A stretch of DNA of 31,247 nt from Saccoglossus kowalevskii (lineage: Eukaryota; Hemichordata; Enteropneusta; Harrimaniidae). The translations under genes and the position numbers were made by a program. Shown here piece after piece: positions 1-10,226 of the stretch. The stretch covers positions 68,019 through 99,265 of the forward strand of contig NW_003141317.1 of the NCBI RefSeq assembly GCF_000003605.2, given 5' to 3'. The number at the start of each line of letters is the position of its first letter. The stretch's first letter is position 1. Under the pieces are notes generated by a model. That model was not told the DNA's origin. It worked only from the letters and a program-made list of their open reading frames with translations, and searched no databases.

Positions 1-1100
1 TATTATTATAATAATTTTATCTTGATCAATATGAATTTTGTAAACGAGTAAAAACATGTCGACATTCGGCAACAGTATTGGAAGCATAAATATAATAATA
101 TTGATAAGTTCGTCGTCGATATCAATAAGTTTTTAATTATACGGTCCTGGATAGTAGGAGCTAGATTTTGAATTAATTGCACTGATTAATTTATTAATAA
201 CTAAAGCCACATCTCTCATCACCAATCACACTGGTTTGTATAGTGATCCATGAATAACATAGCGATCTAAAAGGCTTTCGATTATAGGGGTAAAGAGATC
301 TTGATGCAAGGTTCGGGCCAATATGTACAAAATAATTATTAAAGGCTTTGATAATATCCCTTTGGTTAAGTAATGTTTTCCCCGTGTCAATCTTTAATTC
401 GCTTGGTAAGGTTGTGTGATTCGTATTGCCATTGCCAACAAGGTCATTAATTATCTCCACGTTTTACCTGAATCACCATGGTATTTAGTGAACTGGGAGA
501 TGTTATAGTTTTTCTCGGCTTTTCTCAATACAATGGTAAGTACATTCCTGTATCTTTTATAATTTGGAAGTTCCGTTGCACCATAGTTACTTTTCAAAAT
601 CTTGGTAAATAATTTGTGTTTTCCCCTAATTGATCTTCTTATGGCTTGCCTATTTTGGTATTAGTGATTTTCACTTTTTTAGTTATTAGAGGTACATGCT
701 TTTTACAAACTTCGTTAAATTTACGGTAAAATATTTCACAAGTCTTGTTGACATCGGCAGAGTCTTATATATCATCCCACGATACATTTGAAAGGTCTTG
801 TTTCAAATTAGTTGACTGACGATTCTTAAAATTCCTATAATAAATAAGTTGCGAGTGTGACATTTTAATAGAGAGAACATTCTCAAAAACGCCATCCAGT
901 TTGGAAGTGATCTGATACATTAGTAAGAACACCGACACAGGAACTGTGCATTGATAATTAATTGTACTGCTGGTTTTGGTAACTCGTATTGGAACAGTAA
1001 TAAGTTGGTGTAAGGAAAGGCTTTGAAAAAAAATAGAATGTATCTGAAATATTATTTTCTTTTTAAATATCAATGTTAAAATCAATGTTAACATTATTTC
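1..1100 (-). pseudogene. Non-LTR retrotransposon (LINE) ORF2 remnant, CR1/Jockey-like
   Basis: Read on the minus strand, this stretch carries the end of an apurinic-type endonuclease, a basic linker and the segment just before the reverse transcriptase of a LINE. From about 1094 to 765 the frame holds TRVTKTSSTI and GVFENVLSI, matching the endonuclease C-terminus (family pattern T+..S.TxID, then SDHxPVF). Between about 760 and 480, in shifted frames, a basic linker is readable (KHKLFTKILK, RNVLTIVLRKAEKNY). From 460 to 194 come the characteristic INDLVG, LPSEL and FNNYFVHIGPNLAS motifs that precede the RT domain. Several stops and frameshifts separate these blocks, so it is dead. The RT palm is not recognisable below 190, where the homology fades. 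The motif assignment rests on family knowledge; the exact clade is uncertain. Confidence 0.8.
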
Positions 1101-1508
1101 ATCGGTAAAATATTAGCTGGCACCTGCGTTCAAAGTATCGATCGTCATTTCAAACGTTTCTACGTCCAATCATCAAAAATAAACGATCTTGAAGCCATAT
1201 GCAAAATTAAAATCTATAGAAAAATATAACTATGCAACTGGGCTTAAGATCTCACCAACGTGTCAAGTGATTATTCAATATCAGACGTGAATTCACGTAC
1301 TAGCATCCGATTAACTCAACTTGACTTTTTGATGTCTTTCAAATCTTGTTTTACAATAGAAAGGATATATCACGAAACATTGCATCGTCTCAAATTTATT
1401 ATCTTTACTATTGTTACGTACCAGTAGCAGCATTTTTGAGAGTGAAAGTGTGAAAGCTGTGCAGTAAATATGTTATTTATTATTGACCGTAGCAAGCATG
1501 ACAACACC
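1101..1508. other. Unassigned AT-rich stretch
   Basis: No coding, RNA or repeat signal that I can support. It lies between the LINE remnant and a TTAA-flanked element, and may contain decayed upstream LINE endonuclease sequence that I could not read. Confidence 0.5.
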
Positions 1509-1804
1509 TTAAAGTGCGGTAGTCGTCGCGCTGCGCATGTGCGAGATATATGGGTCTCATATAAACAAAGATGGCGACTTTGACTGTTGCGCAGATCAAC
1601 AAGTACACTGAGACGTTTCCAAGCTTAAATTAGGCAATTTTCAAGGTATCAAAGGAGTCACCGTCGATAATCAGTGCAAGTCGCGCCCAGGTCAAACCTC
1701 ATACTTGTGATTTCCATTTGAAGAACGTATTGGATTGTTGGAAAACCAATGTTTATCAACACAAATGTCGCACATGCGCAGCGCGACGACTACCGCGCTA
1801 TTAG
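1509..1804. mobile_element. TTAA-type inverted-repeat element, subfamily A (copy A1)
   Basis: About 296 bp bounded by terminal inverted repeats of roughly 37 bp. The left end runs from TTAAAGTGCGGTAGTCGTCG at 1509; the right end, ending at 1804, is its near-exact reverse complement through the shared core GTAGTCGTCGCGCTGCGCAT. The left end carries TTAA while the right end has decayed to TTAG. No transposase frame lies inside, so this looks non-autonomous (MITE-like). TTAA flanks are the hallmark of piggyBac-type insertion, but the inner termini do not start with CCC, so the superfamily is an inference. Confidence 0.8.
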
Positions 1805-2242
1805 CGTACGTGCGTCACGGTCATCGCTATAGTTCAACGATACCAGGATATGATACTGCAAATTCTTGAAATTAACATTATTCAAAGAAATGGTCAATGC
1901 CATATCGCCATATAGTCCGCCATCTTTATTTTAATATTAGATGCAACCATTATTTTATGGGGAAAAACGGGTCATAACTTGAGGGGAGTTAACACCCATG
2001 ATTTTAAAAATGCCTTGATCAATAAGAGTCTAAGTTACAGGGAACATTATTTAGATTTTTAGTGGTCCAATAAATGCATTTGACAGGGAAATATAAAAAC
2101 TCTACCACAACAACAATTAATATATATATTCAAGGTACAGAGGCCACCGGCCTAAAAGTACAAGTAAGATATGTTAAAAATGTATTACAGAGCGAGTAAT
2201 AACTGTGTGTGCTAACTAGGATAGTTGTGCACTCCATCTACG
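1805..2242. other. Unassigned AT-rich stretch
   Basis: The expected integrase core and 3' LTR of the neighbouring Pao element would lie here if it were complete, but the minus-strand translation loses all resemblance below 2243. Nothing else is supported. Confidence 0.5.
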
Positions 2243-2446
2243 TCACTTAATGCACCTCCCAACCACACGCTTTACCATGGCTAGTCCATGAACAATCCAG
2301 AACAACTGTCGTATATCTGATAACACTTGGTTTGGACCAACATGTAGTTGTTGTTCATGGTCATTTTGAATGATCAGTTTCGTGACATGATGATTGTGAG
2401 AATATATAATTGGATATCTAGCTTGCTGACTGATGGATGTGTTCAC
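2243..2446 (-). pseudogene. Pao integrase zinc-binding (H2C2) segment
   Basis: The minus-strand frame carries ARYPII, then HHVTKLIIQNDHEQQLHVGP and a C-terminal VKRVVGRCIK. This is the H2C2 zinc-finger layout that precedes retroviral-type integrase cores: paired histidines, a hydrophobic stretch, FW and then a Cys pair. The second cysteine would fall just after the end of the open frame. The DDE core should follow at lower coordinates but is absent, so the element breaks off at about 2240. It lies downstream of the RNase H segment in element orientation. Confidence 0.75.
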
Positions 2447-2861
2447 TGGTCATCCATCGATGTGTAGAATTCCATTTTCAAATTTAGGATTTATCTTTCG
2501 TAGTGGGCTTACATAACCTTCAGCATCTTTAGCTTAGAATCTTCACTCAGAATGTTTAGCGGCCAAGCAAACTCTTTGGGAAATGAGCTTTGTCAGACAA
2601 TTCTGCAAATACCAATGTTAGCAACTCAAAGTTCATGAACTGTTAATAGGCTTATTTTCAATAAAGTAGATCTTCTTAAGTACAACTTAAACCGGATGAG
2701 CCATGCTACACTCACTCGTAATTTACATCCAGAGGAGTATTTATGAAGCAAACAGCTCCACATATCTGTACCCATTGTATTGCTCTGGGTGGTGATAGTC
2801 ACTTGGACTTTGTCATTGCAATCAATTTCTGGTAGAACAGTAGGAATGCTGGGCCATGTAA

Positions 2862-3050
2862 CTATGTTATTACTGCCTCATTAAAAAAAATTTCCTCGTT
2901 ATGCATAGTCTGCTGGATTGAACTCTGAAGTGACGTGGTTCCATTGTGATGGAGATGAATCGTCATGAATAATATGTAGATGTTAGAGCCAAAGGTTTGA
3001 ATTATCATAGCCATGTTGCGAATATAATTGATGACAATTGTTGAATCCAT
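2862..3050 (-). pseudogene. Pao RNase H C-terminal segment
   Basis: The minus-strand frame reads MDSTIVINYIRN near its start, matching the (W/T)DS.iVL.YI.N motif of the BEL/Pao RNase H-like region, whose aspartate is part of the active site. The following text, out of frame, keeps NPAD-like and WPS-like residues further downstream (about 2900-2850), the usual continuation before the integrase. Stops and a frameshift break it. Its position between the A17 segment and the H2C2 finger agrees with Pao order. Confidence 0.7.
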
Positions 3051-3249
3051 CTTGAATTTGCCTGCTGACCTTAAATTGCTGATGAGCTCACAACATTAAT
3101 TGGGAATGATGCAGTAGATTCAGACGGAAATGTGCACCCCAGCATAATAAATACCAACACAATCAGAGATGAATGGAAAGTGTGCAAGTATGAGTTACGT
3201 ACATACATGCATCTTAATTTACAACTGTAGTTGCCATTAATTCAAGCCT

Positions 3250-3620
3250 TGGCATTGTTCTTACCTTGAGAGGAGTGGCCCATCAGCAAACAGCAATGAA
3301 TTGTACCATTTGTATCTATCAGCCATAGGTACGATGCAACCCCATAACCTCCTAAAGAGGCATAAGAGAAATTGTGGAGTTCCATTGCATTTGACTGAAA
3401 CCTGTTGGCTTGTAACATCTAGGTATAGCTATTGTCATCAAAGTGGGTAGTGTCTTCCAACATTCTCTCCAACTCGACAGTTGATCCTCTGGGAATTTTT
3501 CATCCCATTCATACCCAACACGATATATTTTTTGTAAGATACGTTTTGTCGGTAAAACAAAAGGGGACAGTGAATCCAAGTGGATCATAGACTGAAGCAA
3601 CAATAAATAACATCTCCCTG
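3250..3620 (-). pseudogene. Pao post-RT A17-type segment
   Basis: Two overlapping minus-strand frames together carry the BEL/Pao hallmark after the RT. ASVYDPLGF is readable in one frame near 3566-3604, and in the adjacent frame PFVLPTKRILQKI, then WDEKFPEDQLSSW and IPRCY follow (3603-3352). The family pattern is DPLGf..P..LpaK...Q..w....WD..ip......W. A one-base shift near 3560-3570 separates the two halves, so the product is not continuous. Further text down to about 3250 keeps some family-like residues. Confidence 0.85.
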
Positions 3621-3700
3621 TGAGTCTCTTCGTTCAGTCTGTCACCAATTCCAAAGTTAAAGGCATACTTTTCCACATCCATTGAATGCCAAGTGCTCTG

Positions 3701-4258
3701 TCAATTGGCAAGTTCTCCATATCTAGATTCATCACTGAGGAAGCCTCTGGAATCAATGGTAAGATTTCCCAACATTTTGATAGCCATTTTATTAGACTTC
3801 AGAAAATCACCTACGCAGAAGTTTATGTATATAGTATTCACAATACAATTGTCACAATTACTTCTGTTGTCATCTGCAGTTCTCTTCAAAGCATATGCTG
3901 CACAGCTTGGGACGATGTATGCATGGATGCATTCGCTCAATATCAGCAACAATGGCAACTGGCTCCTTTCAAAATTGAAGAAGTACTCCCACAAGGGAAT
4001 TATTAAGATCAGGATTTTGCTGAAGCTGGTCATTTAGAGATGTGCCTTAGTATTTGGCAGTGCAGTCAAACAACTCTCACCTTCCCTGGTTAATTCGGAT
4101 GAATTCCTAGATGAAGTAAATACCAAGTAGAACCATACTTCTTTGCTGACATCGAACATTCTTTTTGCATGACCCTGGGAGATGTTATCATTCAATGTGC
4201 CTTCATATTTCTCCATAAGTTCAGGATCTTTCAATAGACTCCTCTTCAGTAGCTTCAA
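3701..4258 (-). pseudogene. Pao reverse transcriptase domain, broken, altered active site
   Basis: The minus-strand frames 4258-4034 and 4033-3701 span fingers and palm of a Pao RT. The first holds LKRSLLKDPELMEKYEGTLN and a GHAK motif typical of the RT start. The second holds VPSCAAYALKRTADDN and INFCVGDFLKS, the position of the catalytic YVDD box (about 3807-3818). There the expected Tyr is Cys and the first Asp is Gly, which would abolish polymerase activity. The region between the two frames is shifted, with the LLRF/IVADIE-type motif readable only in another phase. The altered active site and the frame breaks both mark an old, dead copy. Confidence 0.85.
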
Positions 4259-4392
4259 CCTCTTTAGTGCAAACTATTTGTTGTTGGATCTTCCAGCAAC
4301 ATGCATGCCCTGGTATCAAACAAATACTCCGAATCCGCATTGTACATGCGATGGAACTGAGAAATTATAGGTTCCAGACACATTAATAAAAT

Positions 4393-4632
4393 TTATGCTG
4401 GTACCTCTACACTTCTTTCTGCCCATTGGTCCAATAAAGTTCGATCATAAGGTTGCTTCCTTTTACCACGGCGCTCCTCAAGAACCCAATTTGCTTCTGG
4501 GACATCGTTCCCAATAAGGAGAGTGACGTCTTTAACTTCTATCTCTGGTAATTCTATATCATTCAGGTGAGACCATCGGTCACAGTGTAATGCCTGCTTA
4601 TTGCTATTGAGAGGGGCACCCACAGACCTCAC
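4393..4632 (-). pseudogene. Pao protease-RT linker (DUF1758-type end)
   Basis: The frame contains WSHLNDIELPEIEVKDVTLL followed by IGNDVPEANWVLEERRG. This is the well-known BEL/Pao stretch W.HL.d..lp.i....v.lLIG.d.pe at the end of the DUF1758/aspartic protease region, immediately before the RT. The catalytic D(S/T)G-type part should lie at about 4650-5100; I cannot read it there, so the protease proper is decayed or lost. The open frame ends at 4393 and the sequence resumes in another phase. Confidence 0.85.
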
Positions 4633-5105
4633 ACAATGAATAAATTCACTAAAATGAGGGATTTCCTTGGTGCCAGGATGTGGAAATTGATGACAGTCAA
4701 TGGCTTCTTCAACACAACATTTAAGAAATACAGGAGACTTGCTTGCAGAGAAATGCTAGGGGCGTCCGCTGATAGTAGGAGATCGCATAGCAATTCATAC
4801 AAGTCTTGATGATAATTGAAGCCTGTATCACTTGTCTAACAATATCACAGCAGAAACACACAGTTGAAATGGTGGACCACAACTGTCCTCAGTCTAGCCT
4901 ATTTATATGCATAAAGGCATAATTAGGCATAATAGGCACAATTCAGGTACACCACCTGGGTTTCCACATGAGCCAATCAGAATGTGGTCTTGCTAGCAGT
5001 AGGCAAGTCAGTAGACCGTAAACATCTTTTGTTATGTAAATCACACGCAGGTGGATTGCAATTGTCCTTCCAGAGTTGTACACAAGTATGACCTGCCAAT
5101 CATCT

Positions 5106-5782
5106 TTATGACAGTTCTCCCACGGCAATACACACCATTACTTCCCAAGGTTCCATGCACACTTCTATTTGTAGGGTTGAGGTAATATATAAAAAAACAT
5201 AGAATAAAGGATGCTGACATCGTCGCTTTAAATCCAACTTGGTCAGAATACTGTCGTCTGCTATCAGTAATCTGTCCATTTTCCAGACCTTATCAAGTTG
5301 ATTTGTTTGTGTGGCACTACATTGCACCTTGCTTCCAATGACATTACCATGCCTCTCATTTTTAGCTGTGGCAGGAGCTTTCAGATTACTTATGCTGACG
5401 ATCAGATATATCCTTTGCTGAGTTTGATGTTGCAGGATGAAGCAAAAGATGTTGATAGGGCAAAAACATCCACTTCTACAATTCCTATCCAAGTGAGGAG
5501 GTCTTGCTTCTAGGCAGCAGTCACAGAGCCTGCGTTCCCTGCAATCCTTTCTCTCTTGGAACGGTTTGAAAGTAATTTCCGGCAATGTTGAAATGTATGG
5601 TTCCCACTGCAAAACAGACATCCTCTCTTGCCATTGGCTTCGATCATGGAAGTATCATCAGTATCAGCATCATTGGAGGTAAATTTGGAAGGACGATATA
5701 TGAGAGTATCAGCTACATGTGTAGCCAATGTAGTAGCTTTATTTGGCTTTTGTCTTGGTCTGGCATTTGAGTCTTTCTCCAT
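5106..5782 (-). pseudogene. Pao gag zinc-knuckle region
   Basis: Two overlapping minus-strand frames carry gag C-terminal text. The 5782-5510 frame has a CX2CX3HX4C knuckle (CLFCSGNHTFQHC), then RKLLSNRSKRERIA. The 5621-5106 frame continues with LCDCCLEARPPHLDRNC, a second Cys/His motif (pattern LC..C...gH....C). A frameshift near 5530 separates the two knuckles. BEL/Pao gag proteins usually carry such paired knuckles before the protease. The remainder of the 5106-5621 frame has no domain I recognise. Confidence 0.8.
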
Positions 5783-5829
5783 CTGGCTCAGATTCTACCA
5801 ATTTACAAAACCCTGTATTTGCAATTGCT

Positions 5830-6288
5830 GATCTCTCCATAAAGGTGCAGAAATCCATGTTCCAATGCGTCTTCCATTTGGTCATCTATTTCTTCCTTTG
5901 AGCCAGGAGACTCCATTGCTTGGAATGCCCATTCTCGGCGGCTCTGATCAAAGTAATTCTTTCTTTCAAGCTAAATCTTGTACTCACTTTCGACAACACC
6001 TCTTGCTATTGGAGGTAGGCACTGCATGTACTCATGACAAATTTTCTTATACGAGTTTAATATTTTCTCAAGAGCATATCTTCCCTTGCTTACTTCAAGG
6101 TATGCGGCTTTTGTGGACATCATACTGTCTATCTTAGTGTATACTTTGGTAATGTGACTGCCATATAAATCTGCTGATTTCTTCAAACGATACATCATAT
6201 CAAGTTGCATACTGGCTCGGTCCAGGTCGAATAAAGTGTCCCTATTTTGCGGATATCTTGGATTCACACTCATTTCCCAGCCTTGCAC
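5830..6288 (-). pseudogene. Pao gag N-terminal segment
   Basis: The frame 6288-5971 gives a helical, charged 105-residue stretch ending in VVESEYKI. After a stop it continues as LERKNYFDQSRREWAFQAME down to about 5900, the pattern seen in gag-like parts of Pao elements. A start methionine is possible at 6288 or at the internal MSVNPRY. Upstream, between 6289 and 6401, no LTR or primer-binding site can be identified. Confidence 0.65.
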
Positions 6289-6401
6289 GGTTTATGATCT
6301 AGGATACAACGATATTCACAACACTATATTCACTTGATAGCAGTATTGCCAGTATGTACAAAGTATGAAGTTAACAGAAAATTATGATCGTCAGCAAAGG
6401 T

Positions 6402-6533
6402 TTAAGGACAGCAGTGGTCGTGCCGCGTCCTGTTTGATATGGGACTCATAGCAACGTATACAACGCATGTAAAATACATTGTTTATTTACATGAAATTCG
6501 AACACGTGCTGCGCGACGACCACCGTGCTTTAA
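6402..6533. mobile_element. TTAA-type inverted-repeat element, subfamily A (copy A2)
   Basis: 132 bp between TTAA (6402-6405) and TTAA (6530-6533). The right end, read inward on the minus strand, is TTAAAGCACGGTGGTCGTCG; the left end, TTAAGGACAGCAGTGGTCGT, is a mutated match. The interior (TGTAAAATACATTG, then TTTACATGAAATT) is nearly the same as in copy A3 at 29667-29788, which confirms they are one family. There is no coding capacity. It sits close upstream of the Pao remnant but shows no functional link to it. Confidence 0.8.
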
Positions 6534-6979
6534 ACGAGAACTATGTAGGCATCCCATGCACCCCCCCTAAAACTAAATTCTAATATTACTGAAAGCACCC
6601 CAGGGATATATACTTAAGGAATTTTGATGTTACCAGTGAAAAAAAAATGTCCCATGGTGTCCTAATTAGCATATTTCCAAGATGACTGCCACCCGCACTC
6701 ATTAAAACACTGGGTATCATATCTCAGTTACTACAAGGCTGATTTTGAGGATATTGGTATCAGTATTATGGTTTTCTGGGATGCTGAATAGAATGACAGG
6801 ATCTCCAAAGCAATTGGAGGTCAAGGTCACATCATTTAGGCGAAGGTCAAGGCAAATTGTTAAAAAAAAACAGATATTATTAACCACTGCGTCGTCATGA
6901 AAAATGAAAAAAGAAGTTTGCTTATTGCTCTAAATATTTATTATTCCAATTAACAAATAATAACTCGAAAAAAAAGTGA
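6534..6979. other. Unassigned stretch with AGGTCA repeats
   Basis: Noncoding and AT-rich. Around 6816-6862 the half-site AGGTCA occurs three times in the same orientation, two of them abutting. An A-rich run (6860-6869) follows. The expected next exon of the minus-strand gene fragment at 6980-7977 was sought here and not found. Confidence 0.5.
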
Positions 6980-7977
6980 CCCAGGGATGAGAGGCCTAGC
7001 AACAGTAATGGCTCCACTGTCAATGAGCTCGATGGCATTAGGGTGACTGGGCTCCAAGTTGGTCATGAAAGCCTCAAACCATGACAGGTACCTGTGGATA
7101 AAATGTAGTGCATGTAAACTATTGTTACATTTTTTTTCAGAATCATGTTATCAAACAAAATCATTAAATACCTGGAGTAGTTATGTCCGTCATATGCGAA
7201 GAACAGGTTGGCCATCTTCCCATTGCACACATGGAAGAACGTCCTATTGTTTGTCTTCACGGCATTTATGAGCATGAAGACTAGCCGTTGATGGTCCATG
7301 ACCGACAGCCAGAACACTGCAGTTTTCCCAAGGTGCCCTTTACGAACTTTGTCCTCGTAATCTAGGTACTGCTGGATTATGCCAAGTGTTGAGGCAGCCT
7401 GTAAAACAAGTCTGAGATTCTGGCTTGTGCAGGGCTTGATAGTGTTGAAGAGAGCTGCAGGAGAAAGCTGGATGTGCATCTCTTCAATGAAAACCTCAAG
7501 CAGCAACCTCTCTATTGACTCACAAACAGTCTTTAGGCAGAACAAGGCCTTGGCATATGCCTTTCCAGTGAAGACGCTTTTCAGACAGCCACTGGTCACA
7601 AATTGTGCCTCAACAGAACTTCAGCATACACTGAACCTCTGCACTTGTGGTTGGTGATCATACCAATGTAATTAATGGATGTGTGAATGGTCCAAGGAGG
7701 ATAACATGGTCCTTGAACTTGTCAGAATATTTCCACATCAGTGGAAGTGCCTTCATACAGACACCGAGATCAAAGGTATTGATGATGTACTTCTGACCCA
7801 CTTCTCGTGTAGCCTCCTCTGATCTCAGTAGTAGCTCTTGCACTGTCATACTGGGTGATGGGCTGGTTAATGGGTGTGTAATAGTCAATGGTAGATTTTC
7901 TATCAGGTTTTATACCAGTTACTGAGATGCAGCCACCCAGGCCAGGTATCTCCTGTTTACCCTTGCTTGAGATCATC
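6980..7977 (-). pseudogene. Decayed, intron-bearing fragment of an uncharacterised multicopy gene family
   Basis: Minus-strand protein text with clear codon-level signal. It starts after a splice-acceptor-like TTTTTTTACAG (ending 7978) with KGKQEIPGLGGCISV and DRKSTIDYYTPINQPITQY. After a frameshift near 7855 it reads EVGQKYIINTFDLGVCMKAL and LMWKYSDKFKDHVILLGPF. A second shift near 7690 leads to HTSINYIGMITNHKCRGS and a stop at 7596-7598. A third shift then gives VTSGCLKS, GKAYAKALFCLKTV and FFAYDGHNYSR. An 80-base GT-AG intron (7171-7092) joins NYSR to YLSWFEAF and SHPNAIELIDSGA, ending near 6980. I recall a family with this layout, present in many copies in marine invertebrate genomes, but I have no function or name for it. 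The frame breaks mark a pseudogene. The retained intron argues against a retrocopy. Confidence 0.65.
7092..7171 (-). other. Predicted 80-base GT-AG intron
   Basis: On the minus strand the exon ends in TCCAG and the intron begins GTATTTAATG at 7171. It ends TTTTATCCACAG at 7092, and the next exon starts GTACCTGTCATGG at 7091. Removing it fuses the codons for S, R, Y, L, S and W in frame, whereas reading through gives meaningless AT-rich text. Splicing itself is not demonstrated. Confidence 0.7.
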
Positions 7978-8000
7978 CTGTAAAAAAAACAAAAACACAG

Positions 8001-8108
8001 TTCTATAAAACTGCTATAGACATTCTATAAAACTGCTATAGACATTACATACAATTACTATAGAAATTATATAAAACTGTTATATGCATTATAAAATTGT
8101 TCTAAGAA
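8001..8108. repeat. Short tandem repeat, 22-bp unit
   Basis: Two exact adjacent copies of a 22-bp unit beginning TTCTATAAAACTGCTATAGA (8001-8022 and 8023-8044). About three degenerate copies follow (8045-8066, 8067-8088, 8089 onward). Confidence 0.85.
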
Positions 8109-10131
8109 TGACTCATCAATAAGAATACGACACATCTGCACTGATATGCACTAAATATTTTTGTGACTCATAAATTGACAATGTTTTTTTTTTGCAATCG
8201 AAAGATCGCTCATTTACTGAAACATCGCCAATGGACAAGATTTTGAATGAGCGGTGTATCGCACAGACACGTATTCAATGGTTGTGTGTAGGTATTAATT
8301 TATATTGGTATTAACAATTTAAATTGCGCTTTTATTTTTTCATGACAGTTTTTCTTTCTTTTGAGTTAAAGATATGTTTAACATATATGATGCAAAATAA
8401 ATAATTTCTGCATCTAAAAAGAAATTTTACAGAAATGAATTTAAAAAAATGTTAAATTACAAAATAAGACACTCAAACAATTTACAAATCATTATTTGTC
8501 AAGACAAAATTAAGAATAAAAAGTCAAGAAATTTTCTATTTGGACCACATTCTGGTGATACCACATGATACAGTGATAACATATCTTGATAACAAATTGA
8601 ATAATGACGAAATAAAATACGCGTCTTTTTTGAAAGCACTGTTAAATTACATAAAGAAATGCTAATCATTTTAACTATATGCAAATTAGAAAATTATTTT
8701 CACAGATATGAAGACAAATGATGAAGTTCAAACGTAATACTTGTCATTAGCGTGACAAGCTTGATTGATATATATACACATATTACTGTAATACATTTTC
8801 TCACTGATATGCCAGTTTTTTTAATACGCAGTCGACGTCAGACGTATAGGTTGTCAATTGTATTATTTTTACTTCATATCAGTTAAAATAGTGGAAAGTA
8901 CTCAAATTTGTAATTGGCACAGCGCAGCCGACGGTTGACTTGCAGCTTACTTTGTTGTCATAGAAATTGTTTCCAGTTAAACAATGTCGTACTAAACGCC
9001 ACTCCGACAACTTGTTACGTAAACGGTACTTATTATATGATAGTATGGTTTATTAACGTAAGCTAAAATAGGTTGACATTCAGTATTTAAATATTTTGCT
9101 TCCACCAACGATTTCGCGATTCACGGGCAAAAAAATGAAATACAGAATTGAAGGTATGGGCGGCCACGGGGTACGGCGAATATATTACTTTATATTTACT
9201 AGATTCTATTATTCTATATTATTTAAAATTCAGCCCAATAAATGTTTTATATAACGACTTTCAAAAGACTCGCGAGTCTCTATAATATAAATATTTGCTT
9301 TCAGCATGAATTAGTGTGTTTGCTCTTTGAAAACAAAATACGTCATTACAAGAATTAAAGGGCCAGTTCACTTATGTCAAACAGCTGATTCGCTAATGTG
9401 CCCGCAATGTGTGATAAATTTCTCGTTAAATTCCATCTTCACCACAAATCAACAATATTCTCCCACAATAAATTATCGCAAAAAGGAAATATACTGTTGA
9501 AATATATAATAGTAATTATTCATATGTACAGCGTCATTGACTGTATAATAAAGACCTAATAGATGATTCCCGTTCACTGCAGCACATTATTAAGCATGGA
9601 AATACCCACAGAATATTTTCGCGTTTGTCGAATCCCACGCGATGTTTGACGCCACTACAACGATATGACCTTTGTTTGTCCTGTTTTTGACTTTCGATTT
9701 CACTCATAACGCGGGATGTTTAACATGACAACACGCCCTCTGGTGACTGCTTTATGTTAATCTGTAGAATGGCAAAACGTGATTATGTTCGATTTTGTGA
9801 TGCACAATGTTAACAGAATTTGAATTCAGTAGACGTCGTGTTCCCAAACAGTATTTTTCCACCAGGGTGGGGGCAAAAGTGGGAATTAATCACAAACAAT
9901 ACTTCCCAGCATATGAAATGTTGCCAGCTGTCGATAATTCAAGCATTGGAAAGGAATTAGTATGTTGAGTTTTTTTTTCATTTGGCAATGCATCACACTC
10001 TCTAGGGGGAATTTGACACAGTTGAAAAAACAGCTCGGTAAAAAATACTGATAGGTGCATCCCACTGCATGATGTGGTTTATTCATATATTGGATGAGAT
10101 GCACTCAGTAGATGGAAGGCTGAGTACATTA
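8109..10131. other. About 2 kb of unassigned AT-rich DNA
   Basis: Short open frames on the minus strand (8499-8684, 9886-10104) look like chance: low complexity, no motif, no splice context. No RNA gene or terminal repeat was recognised. A TTAAAGGGCC string at 9355 resembles a TTAA element end but has no partner. Confidence 0.5.
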
Positions 10132-10226
10132 TGTCCTGTCGTTGTTTTTACGAGTACGATAACAGTACGGCGACACCGTTGTCCTGTCGTTGTTTTTACG
10201 AGCACAATGAACAGTACAATGACATA
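10132..10226. repeat. Tandem duplication, 48-bp unit
   Basis: TGTCCTGTCGTTGTTTTTAC begins at 10132 and again at 10180. The two units share their first half almost perfectly, then diverge while keeping ACAGTAC and GACA at matching positions. Confidence 0.85.

Larger units (their letters stand above)
2243..6288 (-). pseudogene. BEL/Pao LTR retrotransposon gag-pol pseudogene, internal part
   Basis: A minus-strand retrotransposon coding region about 4.0 kb long, with domains in BEL/Pao order: gag (6288-5830), zinc knuckles (5650-5490), end of the protease/linker (4632-4390), RT (4258-3700), post-RT A17-type segment (3620-3250), RNase H (3050-2860) and integrase H2C2 zinc finger (2446-2243). An intact element would have one or two long ORFs; here the frame changes or stops in nearly every domain, and the RT active-site motif is altered. 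The integrase catalytic core and both LTRs are not found, so the copy is truncated as well as mutated. Individual segments are listed separately. The identification rests on a consistent series of family motifs in the correct order, not on any single one. Confidence 0.9.

Noticed and set aside
3686-4037. Plus-strand open frames over the Pao RT
   Set aside because: Antisense shadows of the minus-strand RT domain, which carries the recognisable motifs.
5298-6137. Plus-strand open frames over the Pao gag region
   Set aside because: Antisense shadows of the minus-strand gag and zinc-knuckle text.
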